A DNA stretch of 64,000 nucleotides from Ceratotherium simum simum (GCF_000283155.1 NW_004454170.1:10993594-11057593), one strand, 5' to 3'; positions 21,116 to 33,320 are shown, numbered from the stretch's first letter. Numbers and translations: made by a program. Notes: generated by a model not told the origin, from the letters alone.

Positions 21116-22168
21116 AATTCTAAGTGTTCGCCAGGAGAGAGAGGTAATTTGATTATCCAATTCAGTGTAGTGAGAAATAAGGTAATGAGGCTAGGGACAA
21201 GAAATTTAGAGGTAAAACAGATCCTTCCTGGTCACAGGTAATGACCTCAGAAGAGGAATCTGAGCGCAGAGGCAGATAAAATTTTAATGTCTTTGGCACC
21301 AGGATCTGGAGCAATAAAAGAAATCAAACGTTGTTCTGAATTGCAGAAACAGAAGGACTGTGAAAAACTCGAAGGTAGGTAGCTCAGAGTTATAAAAGGG
21401 AACGGTGAGTGGTGTTTGACCAGGGAGACTGCAGGAAATGCCTGAGATTTCTCCATCCCCTGTCTGTCTTCCCATCCAGCTCTTCTTATCACTTTTGTTC
21501 ACTAAATTTAACCTTGACTGTGATTCTCCCTGTTGTTTCCAGCCCTGCACATTTGAGAACAACTGTCTATTAGTAATATTGCTCGTCCAGCTGATATTCT
21601 TAGAGAAGGCAGGACTGCGTTGAGAGTGGGATGTGGGAAAACTCGTATCCTTTTCTTCTTCCTCCAACCTCTGTGATTCTGATATGCTTTGCTAGGAGGT
21701 AGGGGCCCCATGCTGTCTGAGAATCCCTCCTTTAGAACCCTTCCCAATAAAATAAAATATAAATTCAAGAAATTGATTATTGATTTCTTCTCCTCAGACT
21801 GTCTTCTACGACTGTCAGTTACTAAAGAATATTTTCTCAGAAAGAAATTAGTCATCATCAGGTGCAGCTATGTTATTAGCGACCAAAGGAAAGTTGCTAC
21901 AATCTTTAAATTCCAATAGAAACTAATGACTTCATTCATTTACAAATTTCTCTTCTATTCAGAGATTTTTTAACAGCACACTGGCATAAATATTCAAGTT
22001 TCAATTTGTTACAACGAAGCTCTCTTAACATTTATTCTCAAAACAATAATTATATGTAAATGTGCCAGAGAGGCATATGTGCCTGTAAATGCATATTATT
22101 TACAACATCACGCAGAAAGAAATACCTTTGGATACCTTTGGATCAATCAAGTTTTAAAAAAGGAAAAT
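21116..22168. other. Unassigned sequence
   Basis: No named repeat or gene. A strong pyrimidine tract ending in CTCAG at 21,795-21,799 looks like a splice acceptor, but the only later donor-like site is weak. Frames on both strands overlap. Confidence 0.35.
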
Positions 22169-22416
22169 GGGGGCTGGCCCTGTGGCATAGTGGTTAAGTT
22201 CAGCGTGCTTTCCTTCGGCGGCCCAGGTTTGCGGGTTTGGATCCTGGGTGCGCACCTACACCTCTCATCAGCCATGCTGTGGACGCAACCCACATATAAA
22301 GTGGAGGGAGACTGGCACAGATGTTAGCTCAGGGCTAATCTTCCTCAAGCAAAGAAGGAGGAAGATTGGTAATAGTTGTTAGCTCAGGGCTAATCTTCCT
22401 CAGCAAAAAAAAAAAA
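22169..22416 (+). mobile_element. ERE-family SINE, sense copy
   Basis: The head 'GGGGGCTGGCCCTGTGGCAT' is followed by a B-box-like 'GGGTTTGGATCCTGGG', 'CCACATATAAAGTGGAGGGA', two tail units and an A12 tail ending at 22,416. The flanks are A-rich, so a target duplication is not clear. Moderately diverged. Confidence 0.93.
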
Positions 22417-22528
22417 TGGTAGAGAAAGGGGTAGTAGTTTATCTAACTTCAAGCAAGCTATCTTCTCCATCCTTTGTTTACACCTGATAACACATCCACC
22501 AATTAAGCATTTAACTTATTTTTTTAAG

Positions 22529-22760
22529 ATCAGGTTGCAAAGGTGTCGATTCACGTTGGGGCGTCAGGGACAATTTCACATGGGAAATCCACTTTATACC
22601 TACCAGCAGGTGTGTGTCTTGGCTCAGAGAGCAAGCTGTCTCAGGTATGGTGGCCCCCATGTGTTCTCTGGGAGATCAGGGGTCATTGGTTTCATATTAG
22701 CTCTGGCTACATCAGCCTGGTCACAGGAGCCCCTAAAGCTACCTACCCTCTCTCCAGGAG
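22529..22760 (+). other. Candidate internal exon (weak)
   Basis: An acceptor-like T-run ending in TTTTTTTAAG and a strong donor (CCAGGAG|GTGAGT) bound 232 bases. Two frames are open across all of it. Neither peptide resembles a family I know, and no partner exon was identified, so this may well be a chance pseudo-exon. Confidence 0.15.
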
Positions 22761-23104
22761 GTGAGTTTATTTTGAGATGGTTGAATGTGTGAGGGACATG
22801 TTAAGGTCATTCATTTAGTTGGAATGACAGGGAGGAGGAATGCGAAGGGATTGAAATTTAAATGTAAGCCAATATCTCCAGAGAATGTGAAAAGTGTCAG
22901 GTTCCATGTTCAGAAGCCTTAGAGGATTTTGATGCCAGGGAGCTCATTTTGGACTCTACCCACCCTCACTCGAAGGCCTCTGGGCGCATGTCGGGAATGC
23001 GGAAGGCAAGAAAGTGATGTGCTTTCCCCCACAAGTGGAGCCCTAGGGTTTCCATTTAGAAAAATAAGGTCCATTTAGAAAAAAACAATATCAGTCATTG
23101 CTCT
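22761..23104. other. Unassigned sequence
   Basis: No gene or repeat is recognised. Confidence 0.35.
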
Positions 23105-23275
23105 CTGGCCCAATTTAATTTATCACACATTAATTGAGCACCTACTGTGTGCAAAGCTGACTGGCAAACATTGTAGAAGGTTATAGGTGGCTCATTTTAA
23201 GGTGCTTAGGAAGACAGATGTATGTATAAATAACGCAAATACACGGAAGGCTGGAATAGTGAATATAGTAGGAGA
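23105..23275 (-). mobile_element. L2 LINE 3' end (antisense)
   Basis: 'TTAATTGAGCACCTACTGTG' near 23,130 is the complement of the L2 3' end, followed by a diverged body with AGGAAGACAGATGTATG. Confidence 0.65.
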
Positions 23276-24889
23276 ATGGAATGGAAGATTCAGGTTCTCT
23301 GATTGTGGTTTATTTATCCCTTTATTTACTCTTCATTCTGCGGCACACTGATCTTATAACATAGCTGTGCCTAAAAATCAGGAAGTAACTATGCAGGGAA
23401 AGCAACACCGTTCTCCCCAACGTACATGGTAGGGTAATGCAATAATGGAACTGGTTCTATTTGAGGGTTGGGAAAAATCATTCTCATTGATTATGGTCAT
23501 GTGGCATATTTACCCAATGTGCAAATTAGCACAGTCTTTGAGTCCTGAGGGGGCACTTCTGAGGTCATTTTGTCTTTACAGACTAGCCCAGAGCAGCCAG
23601 GCTCTGTTCTGTATTTTGAACCTTGAGAGAAGTTTTCATAGCCTTCCAGGGTTGTCTATTTCAGTCTGGAACAATTTTCATCTTAAGGAAATTTTTTACA
23701 TATAGTTGAAGTCCCTCAGGCTACTGGTTAATTTGAACCTGCTTCTAGATCCAAGAACTCAGGCCACCCTCCTCTTTCTACCCTAGCAAATGGGGAATCC
23801 TTTCCCAGATATGCAGCCTTTTTGAAATTACGAATAAGTCAATAACTGCAGGAATGACCTGATTACTGGTGCGTGAACTGGGTGAGCCTGAGCAGTGTCC
23901 TACTGTGGAAACCAGGGGCCGGTGTCAGAGGAGGCCAACGTGATGGCAAGATCTCAGGTACAGGGAAGTTAAAAGCGGTAGACTCAGCCGTGTGCTGGGG
24001 CGATCTGGAAGTCGGTGGGGTGGAACGGCCTGGGCGAGCCTCCTTGTCATGCCTCCAATAGCCCTTTTCAGAGTGTGAGCAGACCTTACAAAGAGGCATT
24101 GACCTCGCCTTTCAGATGACTAGCAGCTCACCATGATAACTAGCCCCGTGGGGATTTCTTTACAGTGATGTATGGTAAAGGTCAGCCTGAATCAGGAGAA
24201 ATCTGAAATGGAGGAGGAGTTTGAGAAATGCGCTTTTATTACTTTTGAGAGCGTATGATAACTCAAGCACAAGAACTGAGTTCCGTTTAGTATCGAAAAG
24301 ATCCCCTTTAATGAAACAAGATGAATTTATAAAGAACATCACATCAGCCATTTTATGTAAACGATGCTTGTAAGGATGTGGGGTGATTACATGAAAATAT
24401 TTTATTCTCCTAAATGTGGCAGATAGCCCCTTGAAATATTTAAACTTGCAATGTGTCCTAGTTTATGAAGCATAAATCTGCTTAAATAAAAGTAAATTTT
24501 TGCCTAGCCAGTTAGAAGAATCACAAATTCAAAATTAGTGGAGATGGAATTAATGAGAGATCACTATTTTCACGTTAAGATTCTGACTATCTATACTCAG
24601 AAAACGGCTATAATATAAATCTACTGAATTCATATTCATGTGATTGGAACTGGACTGAAATTTTGAAGAAAGTATTTACCAGATCCATTACTAGTATAAG
24701 GTTAAATATAGGGAGAACCTAGTGTTTTCAAGATCTTTCCCAGAATCCTTTCCATTCCCCTCTCTCCTCTCTCAACGTAAGAAATAGATCCACTGTGTGA
24801 CTTTCGTATTGCTGATATGGATCCCTTTTTTCTAGGCACACAGGCTAGACATTCCAGAATCATCTTTTATTATTTACCCCTTGCTCTCC
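23276..24889. other. Unassigned, largely unique sequence
   Basis: About 1.6 kb with no repeat I can name. The part from 23,870 to 24,060 holds several CpGs and a 62-codon frame; the part from 24,360 to 24,720 is AT-rich. No gene called. Confidence 0.35.
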
Positions 24890-25460
24890 TCACACAGCTA
24901 CACAACAACTCCTGTTAAGTCCTGTGAAGTGTGTTTTATCAATCCCTTTCTCTCCACCCCCTGGGAGCCTTCGTTACCTCTCACCTGGTCTGTCTGAGCA
25001 ACATTCTAATATTTCCTTGCCCTCTGTTTCTGCTCCCTCTGATGCATTCTACTCACTATCAACTAATTAACTTTGCTAAAGCGTGACTTTGATCATATCT
25101 CTTCTGCTTATAAATGTTCCGTGGCTCAAGATTACCTACCAAATACAGTGTAAAACCCTCAGCCTGGAGTCCTCAATGTCCGGTCTAATCAGCTTCTACT
25201 CCCTTTGAGTGCCCTCGGCTCCAACCAGACTGGTCTACTTCCCAAAGTCCCGCTCACTTTGCCCTTTTCCATCACAGCCCTTTCACTAATGGTCTGCTTC
25301 TATTTTGCAGCCGCTCAAGCTTCCTTTATATCCAATTCACATTCATTCCTTCATTTAGCCATTGATTCAATTGTGTTCATTCAGCAAACCTTCACCAAGT
25401 ACCCACCAATTGTTGGGTACAGCCTCCAAGATGTGTTCCCTGATTTCCCCAACTGGAAGT
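24890..25460 (+). mobile_element. L2 LINE, ORF2 3' region
   Basis: Sense L2 landmarks: 'GTGACTTTGATCATATCTCT' near 25,083, 'AAACCCTCAGCCTGGAGTCC' near 25,154, and 'CTCCAACCAGACTGGTCTAC' near 25,220. About 60 bp resembling an antisense L2 end interrupts it near 25,345-25,405, suggesting a nested insertion or rearrangement. Confidence 0.65.
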
Positions 25461-25509
25461 AGCCTGTTCCCCCTCAGTAATATTTTAGTGCCTTTTACCA
25501 CTCTGAGAA

Positions 25510-25810
25510 GATTTCTCATAGGCTGCAAGTCCCGTCCTGGCTTTGCCACCTGCATTGTTCAAACCTCTGTTCCCCCATCTGTGGACTGAGAGTTCCTTCC
25601 TTGTGGGGTGGCTGGGTTGTTGTGGGGATTAAATGTGCATAATGCATGCAAGGTGTTTCACATGGCCTCAGTGCCCTTGGGGTGAGCTATTATCTTACTA
25701 TTATTGTTTATTGTGTTATTACACCCCATTTCATTCTCCTTGAGACAGGGCTGTGACTTATGATCCTCTGCACCCTCTCTAGCACCTGTCTTTCAGACAG
25801 TGATGGCTTT
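25510..25810 (+). mobile_element. MIR SINE followed by L2 end
   Basis: 'CCTGGCTTTGCCACCTGCAT' and 'TTGTGGGGATTAAATGTGCA' are sense MIR landmarks (25,510-25,690). The following 'CATTCTCCTTGAGACAGGGC' to 25,810 resembles a sense L2 3' end. Confidence 0.6.
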
Positions 25811-27166
25811 CCTCATTTTATCAGGTTCATTTGGTTGCAAGATGCAGAGACTGTCTTATGTTATCTCAAGAGAAGAGGGTTGATTCTGGCCTGGAATTGA
25901 GGACTCATCCGATTCCTGGGTCTCTCTTCCTCTCACCATGTGTCAGCTCCTCTCTGCATCTATTCTGTCACCTCTTTCCTACTAAAGGCTTCTGTGGCTG
26001 TCTTAGAGTCAGGAGCTGCTACATAATTTGCTAGGCCTATGGCAAAATGAAATGAGAAGTCCCTTGTTTAAAAAACAGGAAAACAGTGCTGTTAAATGTG
26101 AACTAAAACATAAAGCTTTTTCCTTTCTTCAGAGGCCTTCTCTTTCTCTTCCTCTCAGTCTCTTTCTGTTTCCCTCTATGGTGTTTTATATTAGCTATTT
26201 AATATCGTCCTTCCTCAGGCCTGGAGACATTTGCGGGGCCCCGCCCTGTGACTTCACATCCATGGCTGAGTTCCCCTTCCCTGTCGTCCAAAGATGGGAG
26301 CATCTTGCCTAGGGGAGGGGTGGAGAAGTTGAGCCAGGCATCTCCCCTTCCCATGAGCCCACTGCCCCAATTCAAAGCAGACAGGCAATCCCCAAGGTCC
26401 CGTGGTATTGCAACCTCCACCTATGGTGACGCACTGGGTACCTGGATCAGGGGAGGCCCAGAGACTTGCTCCACTGAATCACCTGCCAAATGAGCCGTGG
26501 TGTGCCAGCCCCGGGGCAGGGACAGCTGTCACCACACCCCATCTCTAGATGCCACAGGTCACAGGAGCCCAGCCCTCCCTGCCCCACACTCAGTTTCCTG
26601 CTGGCAGGTGTGGGGAGTGGAAGAGAAGGAGAAAGTGAGGAGCGGAGGGGAGTGGGAGCAGATCTGAGAACACAAGGAAGGGAAGGGAGGCGGCAGCAGG
26701 AGCAGGACTGTGTGAGATGAGGCTGCAGCCCCTGGTGTATGTTCCATAGTCCTGTCAACTTCACTAACAAAACCCAAATTCAAAAATAAAATTAAGCACT
26801 AAATCCAAGCATGGGGCCATGTTTGACCACTGGCCACATGCCCATGAAGCTGGCCCTGTTTAGAGTTTTGACTTTTTTACAAAGGCAGCATACACATGGA
26901 AGAGTATAGCTCTATATTATGACTTCTGGCTGCAGCTTCTACTGCTAACTGGTTTATTCTTTCAGTTTCTAAATATTAAATTAATGAAAAAGAAATCTGA
27001 CTGGCACAGCTCTTTTTCTTTGCTCTCTCTCTTTTTTTACATAAACCACATAGGCCATTGGTTGCTGTCCAGAGATTGGGTTGGCTGCTCTCGAGTCAGG
27101 GGCCCATTCCTGGTCCTGTCATTTGGAGCCTAGAAGACAAAGTCACATTGCATAAAATATGGCCTC
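25811..27166. other. Unassigned sequence, GC-rich in part
   Basis: The 26,190-26,740 part is GC-rich and carries six overlapping frames on both strands, none with a recognisable domain. It may belong to an old repeat I cannot name. No gene is supported. Confidence 0.35.
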
Positions 27167-27405
27167 TGGGGGCTGGCCGGGTGGTGTAGTGGTTGGGTTA
27201 GTGCGCTATGCTTTGGTGGCCTGGGGTTCAAGGGTTCAGATCCCAGGTGCGGACATATGCACTGCTTATTAATCCATGCTGTGGCAGGCATCCCACATAT
27301 AAAGTAAAGGAAGATGGGCACGGATGTTGGCTCAGGGCCCATCTTCCTAAGCGAAAAAAGAGGATTGGCAACAGATGTTAGTTCAATCTTCCTCACCAAA
27401 AAAAA
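27167..27405 (+). mobile_element. ERE-family SINE, sense copy with TSD
   Basis: The head 'TGGGGGCTGGCCGGGTGGTG' is followed by a degenerate B box 'GGGTTCAGATCCCAGG', 'CCACATATAAAGTAAAGGAA' and tail units. The 13-bp target duplication AAAATATGGCCTC is perfect at 27,154-27,166 and 27,406-27,418. Frames reading through the element are artefacts. Confidence 0.95.
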
Positions 27406-27418
27406 AAAATATGGCCTC

Positions 27419-27829
27419 CTCAGCCCACTGCTTTTGGGAATCTGTGGAAAGGAAGCGATGATTAATATCTTTAGTGTAGAGCTCAACAGATATATTTGAA
27501 TGAATAAATTTAATTTTTTTAAATTAAAAAATGTCCATTGAGACCTCTATTTAGCAATGTTTTGTTGCCAAAATTATGGTTGCACTTTACATATGGAAGA
27601 ACTAAATGTTTTGTTAAAACGTATGCTTTGATATACACTATTTTCAGAAATTTATACTGGCTGTCATGCATTTTGTCTGAATTAATGAGGTTTTAGTTCA
27701 CGTAAAATCATGGTCTTTGTAGAACATACGTTAGAAATTATCTTGTTCAACTCCTATCATTCCACAAATGTGGAATGCATTAATTAGATAACAACAAAAT
27801 AGGGCAATTAAAACATAATACCAAGGCTA
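27419..27829. other. Unassigned AT-rich sequence
   Basis: No gene or named repeat; AT-rich. Confidence 0.35.
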
Positions 27830-28640
27830 GAAAGAGTAAAGAGACATCTTAATAAATAAAACTACCAAAACAAACAAAAACCCCCACACATATTTCTCTA
27901 TGTCAAAATAAAAAAGAATTAAAAATCTAACAACAGGACCTAAAACTTGCAGATAAAAGAGTTGATATCTTTAATATATAAAGCATTCAAATAAATCAAT
28001 AAGGAAAAAAATTAATAGGAAAGTTGACAACAGGCATGAGTAGACAATTCACACAAAAAAGAGTACAAATTGCCAGTGAAATGTTCAACTTCGCTATTTA
28101 AAAAAAATTATTATTAAAATGACAACAGATATAATTTTTCTCTAAGTTGGTAAAGAATGATAAACCCGGGGCTGGTCTATATTAGGTGGAACAGGAGTAC
28201 TCATATGCTTCGGAGGATATTTTGGAACAGCCTTTTGAAGGTCAGTTTGACAATATTTATCAAAATGTGAAAGATACATGAGTTCTGACCCTAAATTTTT
28301 ACTTCTAGGTTTGACTCCAAAGAAGCACGTGTATGTGTGGACAATGCTATAAGGTATAGAATGTTTCACTGCACTATTGTTTATCAAAGTGACAAATTTG
28401 AAATGTCCAAAAATCTATCAATAGAAGAAATGTTTAAATTTATGATACTTAAGTTCATTTGATGAAATATTATGTAACCAAGAAGAATAAGGAAGATCTA
28501 TATGCACCTACATGGAAAGATTTCCAAGTTATATTGTTAAATGAAAAAAAGTTAAAGAAAAACATCTATATTATGAACCCATTTTTATAAAAACTTTTAT
28601 ATATATAACTATAAATATTTGTTGGTTAAAATCTATTAAA
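27830..28640 (+). mobile_element. L1M-type LINE, 3' part of ORF2
   Basis: Sense L1 landmarks in order: the 'GAGTAGACAATTCACACAAA' region near 28,038, 'AATGTTCAACTTCGCTATTT' near 28,080, 'GTCAGTTTGACAATATTTAT' near 28,240, 'GAAATGTCCAAAAATCTATC' near 28,400, and the 'GGAAAGATTTCCAAGTTATA' region near 28,514. All frames are broken. An AT-rich tail follows. Confidence 0.8.
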
Positions 28641-28699
28641 CATTATGTATAACAATATAAAATAGATAATGTTATAGTACAGTTTTATAAGATAGCATG

Positions 28700-29030
28700 T
28701 GGTTTGCATGTATTTGTGGGTGAGTATAAGAAGTGTTATCCAAGACCCCTCTCAGCAGTGGCGTTGGAGGATAGCAGCACATTATTCCCGTTCTCAAAGA
28801 GCTTACAGTCTACAAGAGGAGATGAAATTTGCTGGCCACAAAGTATAAATAGTATAGGACCGAGTGTTGTTGGGTGCTTATTGAATGAAACATTTTCATG
28901 CTCACAAAATCCCTGAGAAATAAATATAGATCCCCATTTTTCAGATGACCAAACTGAGACTTATCTAGAAACACGAGGTGGTGCTAAGTACATAACCACT
29001 CATTTCCCCATAGCCCTCAGACAGCCAGAA
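28700..29030 (-). mobile_element. L2 end plus MIR remnant (antisense)
   Basis: 'AGAGCTTACAGTCTACAAGA' near 28,798 is the antisense L2 3' region. 'CATTTTTCAGATGACCAAAC' near 28,936 is an antisense MIR core. The boundary lies near 28,870. Confidence 0.6.
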
Positions 29031-29924
29031 TTTCACAACTTCTACAACCACACGTCCCTTGTGGCAGCGGCCCATCACCAACTCCAGTGTATAAAAAAAA
29101 AAGAAAAAAAAATTAAAAGTACCCCAGACATGTTCTGATCAGATAGGTGAAAATTAGCAAAAATTTTCAGGAGAATTCTACTCCCTCCCATTTTCTCTGT
29201 GCTGTTACTTCCCAGAACTTTTTTTCCTTTTGTATTTTACTCAACATCAACAGTCGACAAGATCCTTCAAGAAGGCCTGATTCTGTCACTTGCTGCTTGT
29301 GGGCTCTGGGCGAGCCCGACAGTAAAAGTGTCCCTAACAGACTTGCTTTGTTTGTCCATCTCCAGATGAAACAAGGTATGGGTGAGCCCTTGAACCCTAT
29401 CAAGCACTGAAGATGACAAGTTTCTCTGCCATAAGACTTGGATCTGGGCTTTCCTCTTCCCACCTGCCTGATTGAAGCACCATCACTCAGAACCAGGAAG
29501 CAAGGACATTTTCTCTCCGAGAACCAGCTCACGTGCCTCTCCCGACAACAGATGGAGATCTTTCTTTGGAGAGCTAGCTTGGCCAGGTGAGCAGCTATTG
29601 CCGGGTGCCCTTATGAATAAGCGGCGATAACTCTGAGAGAGTGAGCTTAAGAAGACAGCTTAACTACTTTGCCGCAAGAGTAGGCTTGTTTTGGTTTTTG
29701 CTTCGCTTACACCACCGCTGGATTTATTTCTCCTGCTTTTGCGCATTTGGCGATCATGTAAGTTGGCATTTCCTTAGAAAAATGCTCTTTGGGAACTCCA
29801 GATATTGTAACTTGACAAAATATATGTTGGCTGGCAAAATGCACAGAAAAATAAATTTTTGTAAAATATAAGTAGTTGAGTAAACATCAGTATTTGTCAG
29901 ATGCCTCAAAATATGTCCATCCTT
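29031..29924. other. Unassigned, largely unique sequence
   Basis: A-rich tract at 29,092-29,112. The 29,600-29,760 part has several CpGs (GGCGATAAC, GCCGCAAG, TTCGCTTAC, GGCGATC) and ends at a donor-like GTAAGT (29,759). No exon is firmly supported. Confidence 0.35.
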
Positions 29925-30304
29925 TGTCCCAGTGTGTCCCATTGTGAGGGGTTTATCTCTCAGATAATATTGGATAGCTGTGAAAAGGAGATTCATTGCA
30001 GTATTATTTATAATGGTAAAAATGAGAAATTATCTCCTTGTCTAATAACAGGGATTGGTTAAATAAATGAGGCACACCCACACAATAAAATATAGACAAT
30101 TATTAAATGATGTGGCAGATGTGTGTATTCATACACACACATGCACATACACAAATATATGGAGAGGTCGTCTGTTGTGAAAATTGGGTTATAAAACAAT
30201 ATGTGTAGTAAAATCTCATTTTGTTTTAAAATCTATATCTTCATTTCTATATGAAGTCTGGAAGATTATATACCAAAATGTGAACAGTTATTGCATACAA
30301 ACTT
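29925..30304 (+). mobile_element. L1M-type LINE 3' end
   Basis: 'GGATTGGTTAAATAAATGAG' near 30,051 and 'AAAACAATATGTGTAGTAAA' near 30,194 are sense L1 3' landmarks. The copy leads straight into a TG/TA microsatellite, as is usual for such L1 ends. Confidence 0.75.
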
Positions 30305-30349
30305 ATGTGTGTGTGTGTGTATATATATATATACACACACATATATATC
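30305..30349. repeat. TG/TA/CA microsatellite
   Basis: (TG)n followed by (TA)n, (CA)n and (TA)n, attached to the L1 3' end. Confidence 0.92.
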
Positions 30350-30599
30350 TGTTTAGGAGTTATAAATTTTCCAAAATGACCATATATTATTATTATACTT
30401 AAGAAAAAACATGTGTTATTTATTTAAATATAGAATTATGAAATTCTATTTTTTTGCATAAAGATCAAATGTATCAATACAAAAGAATCCCCACTTACTG
30501 TATCAAGGGCTCTGGTGAGGGGATATAAGCAACAAAGACCTCAGATATATCAGGAATTACCATCCTGGAAGTGAATCTGCAGAATTTTCATACATCACT
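30350..30599. other. Unassigned AT-rich sequence
   Basis: Probably the rest of the L1 tail up to about 30,420; beyond that nothing is recognised. Confidence 0.35.
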
Positions 30600-30830
30600 T
30601 TTCAGCAATTTTCCTGGTCCTAAATCTCTGGTCTGTCTTTGACAGTTTTCTCTTTTTTTAATCCTTAGAGAATGGAACTCGCACATATGCTTCTTAAAGA
30701 TTTATTCCACTGTATCATAAGTGCTGAATCACCTGTTTCCCCCCCAGACTATGAGCTCCTTGCGAGCAGGATGCCTGGCAGAGGACGTGGCACCTATAGG
30801 CTCTCCATGAATGTTGATTGAATGAATGCT
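30600..30830 (+). mobile_element. L2 LINE 3' end
   Basis: The 'GACTATGAGCTCCTTGCGAG' phrase near 30,748 and 'GAATGTTGATTGAATGAATG' near 30,808 are the sense L2 3' terminus. Confidence 0.75.
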
Positions 30831-30884
30831 CTGCCAGAGGGAGAAGCGTAAATGAAGTACGTTTGTTAGAGGTCAATGGAGGGA

Positions 30885-31330
30885 GAGAAATCAATGTGAA
30901 AATGTACAGAATGGGTTATGGAGAAGATGGTATTTGATATGACTTTGAGGGATTGGTCAAGGCAAAAGTGCCGAGAGGGAGGCCATCAATTCTAGGCAGA
31001 GGGAACAGCAGGGTGACCAACCGACCTGGTGATCTCAGCTCTGAGGTGTTTCCTGGGACGTGGGCCTTTCAGAACTAAAACTGGAACAGTCCTCGGCAAA
31101 CTGGGATAATTGGTCACTCAAGGGTGGAAAAGTCTGATCAAAGGCAGGAAGATAGAAAAGCAAATTTGGGAAACATGTTGTACCGTTTCGCTAGAGTATG
31201 GCTTAAGAGTAGGGGAACCGTGGACGGCAAGGCTAGTTGGGTTGGGACTTATTGAAGAGGACTTTGAATGCCAGAGTGACACTCTTGTACTTCATTTGGT
31301 GCAGAGTAAGACCAAAGGCACTTGTAAATC
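30885..31330 (-). mobile_element. L2 LINE fragment (antisense)
   Basis: 'CTAGGCAGAGGGAACAGCAG' near 30,992 is the complement of a well-known L2 segment. 'GAGTATGGCTTAAGAGTAGG' and 'CTTATTGAAGAGGACTTTGA' continue it in diverged form. Confidence 0.55.
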
Positions 31331-31859
31331 CTAAGGTCACTCCTTCAGCACACATTAAACTTCTCTCTCTCTCTTTCTGTCTCCAATATCTCTCTTCAGA
31401 GGCATCCTTACACTTTTCACTCTTGTCTCTTGACATGGTTTCTTCCCCTTATAAAACACACCATGAAGTTTCAAATGTAATAATCAAATCCAAGTGAGAA
31501 CTGCCTTCCCTTGTTAGAGGGAAGTTGCTTTTCCACTGGTGGGGACAGACTCTGCTGAGCCCTCCATCTTCACACCCAGCCCCTCTGTGACCAGCGACAT
31601 GTGCGAGAGACGACTGGTTGAGATTCAAGACACGGTTGGCGGCATCTGGGGAGCAGAGCAGAGGTGGGGGGCTCCTAGGGAGTGAGAGCTGGTGACCCTG
31701 GCCTCATTAGCACCGTGCTGCTGAGCAGGGAGCCACAGGCCATGCCTGGAACATCTGAGGAGAAGCTCGGGGTGCTACAGCATCGGGGTCTACACAGAAG
31801 GCCATTGCCATCCGCATCCTGGTCTCTCTGTCTGTGCACTATAAAAACTGACAAAAAGG
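31331..31859. other. Unassigned sequence
   Basis: A (TC)n-rich pyrimidine tract lies at 31,362-31,398 and ends in CTTCAG. The rest is unique, GC-rich from 31,540 to 31,850. No gene is supported. Confidence 0.35.
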
Positions 31860-32060
31860 GCCTCACTGCTGAGTTTCAGACTGAATGTTTAATGCAATTA
31901 ATGCATATTTCATAGCACAATAACTGCCAGCGCTTTGCTCTGCCATCCTGCCTGACTGAGTTATTTACACAGCCATTTTGAGCCCAGTCACAGAGGAAGT
32001 TGACAAATGAGTATCTGTGCAACATGTCTCGTCTTTTCCCATGCAGATCAGGGCGTCGCA
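31860..32060. promoter_or_regulatory. Candidate conserved non-coding or enhancer-like block
   Basis: Repeat-free sequence containing the 9-bp near-tandem TAATGCAAT/TAATGCATA at 31,890-31,907, a homeodomain- or POU-like arrangement, within a stretch of balanced base composition. It ends at a strong splice-acceptor-like 'CGTCTTTTCCCATGCAG' (to 32,046). Regulatory function is inference only. Confidence 0.2.
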
Positions 32061-33134
32061 GCTTCAAAAAGTCCCTGAGCAGCATCTCAAACCTACCCCA
32101 CTCAGTTGGGAGAATATTTCTTCCCCTGAAACCACCACTCAAAACTCATTTGCCTTATGTCCTTCCCTTTCCTCCCCTCCCTAGCCCCAAGAAAAGTATA
32201 AAAAAGGGGCTTTAGGCTAATATCCTCATGCTCTGAAATGAATCTTCATGATTTCTCTCATTATAAAATCCCTCCAAATGAAGAGAGTGAGCTGTCCCCC
32301 TGGCCAGTGACTGTGTTTATTCCTTGATCAGTTCTGACAGTCCTTTTGCAAGGCAGCTCTGCCCTTAGGATGGTTTGACATAAATCGGGGGCTCCTTGGC
32401 TCACCTGCTCATCACGGGGGATGGATTTGGCAGGTTTTCAGGTTCCTGTGAAACAGATCTCTGGACCGACAGAGCCAGACTGGGCAGCATTCAGCATTCA
32501 GCACGAGAGGGCTATCTGCTGATTCATATCTCACACTCTTTTCCACTTACTAGACACAGATCCTGCCCTTTGAGTCTTAGCTGTAACCTCCGATTAAACA
32601 TCAAGGAGCTTCAGGTGTACTTCTCTTTGTGCAATAGTCGTGTTCCTGAAAAGTTGTAGATAATATGATTTCTTTGGTAAACGTGAGCCTGTGTTTCCAG
32701 TGACTTTCATTATTGGGAGACATTCCAGGTTGCTCTTTCTTGGATACATGAACTTTTTCTGCCTCCCTCTCCCTACCCCAGTCCCTTTGTCAAATATTTA
32801 ATGAAAGAAAAAGAAACAAATTTAGAAAAGAATAGTTAAAAAGAACACTAAAAAAGAACACTTTTATAGTGTGTGAATATTCATCCTTAATAGATCTATC
32901 TTGTCACTGTGGATTCTTATATACCAAGTTTTCTTAAATAGAGATCCATCTACAATTAAGCACCCTAGCAAGTCAAAACAGCTGGCTGTTTTCTTTAATG
33001 AATGTATAAAGCTAAATTCAGAAAGTTTGATATGAGAACTTTGTGTGAAAAGAAAAATGAATTCTTTAAAGTACAGTCTTATTTAGCAAGCTCTCCTTTA
33101 CACACTGTGTCTAGTTTTGAAGTCCTGCCATCAG
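32061..33134. other. Unassigned unique sequence
   Basis: From 32,047 one frame stays open for about 45 codons after the acceptor-like site and then stops, like a possible terminal exon, but no polyadenylation signal is clear. The remainder is AT-rich and unassigned. Confidence 0.3.
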
Positions 33135-33320
33135 AGAAAGCAACAGGATAGTGGAAAGAATTAGGCCTCAGAGTCAGAAACTGGGTTCATATGTGATACT
33201 CAGACACTGAAGAAAATAATGTTTAGCCCTCCTGGCCAATGAGAGGATTGAATTAGATAAGGAACGTGAAAGTTTGTGAAACTCTGATGACTATAGTGAC
33301 ACAAGGCACCGTATAAAAAA
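33135..33320 (+). mobile_element. MIR SINE
   Basis: 'AGGCCTCAGAGTCAGAAACT' near 33,163 and the 'GAGAGGATTGAATTAGATAA' segment near 33,240 follow sense MIR order. Confidence 0.65.

Noticed and set aside
26199..26783. Six overlapping frames in a GC-rich patch
   Set aside because: High GC content lowers stop frequency; frames overlap on both strands and show no domain.
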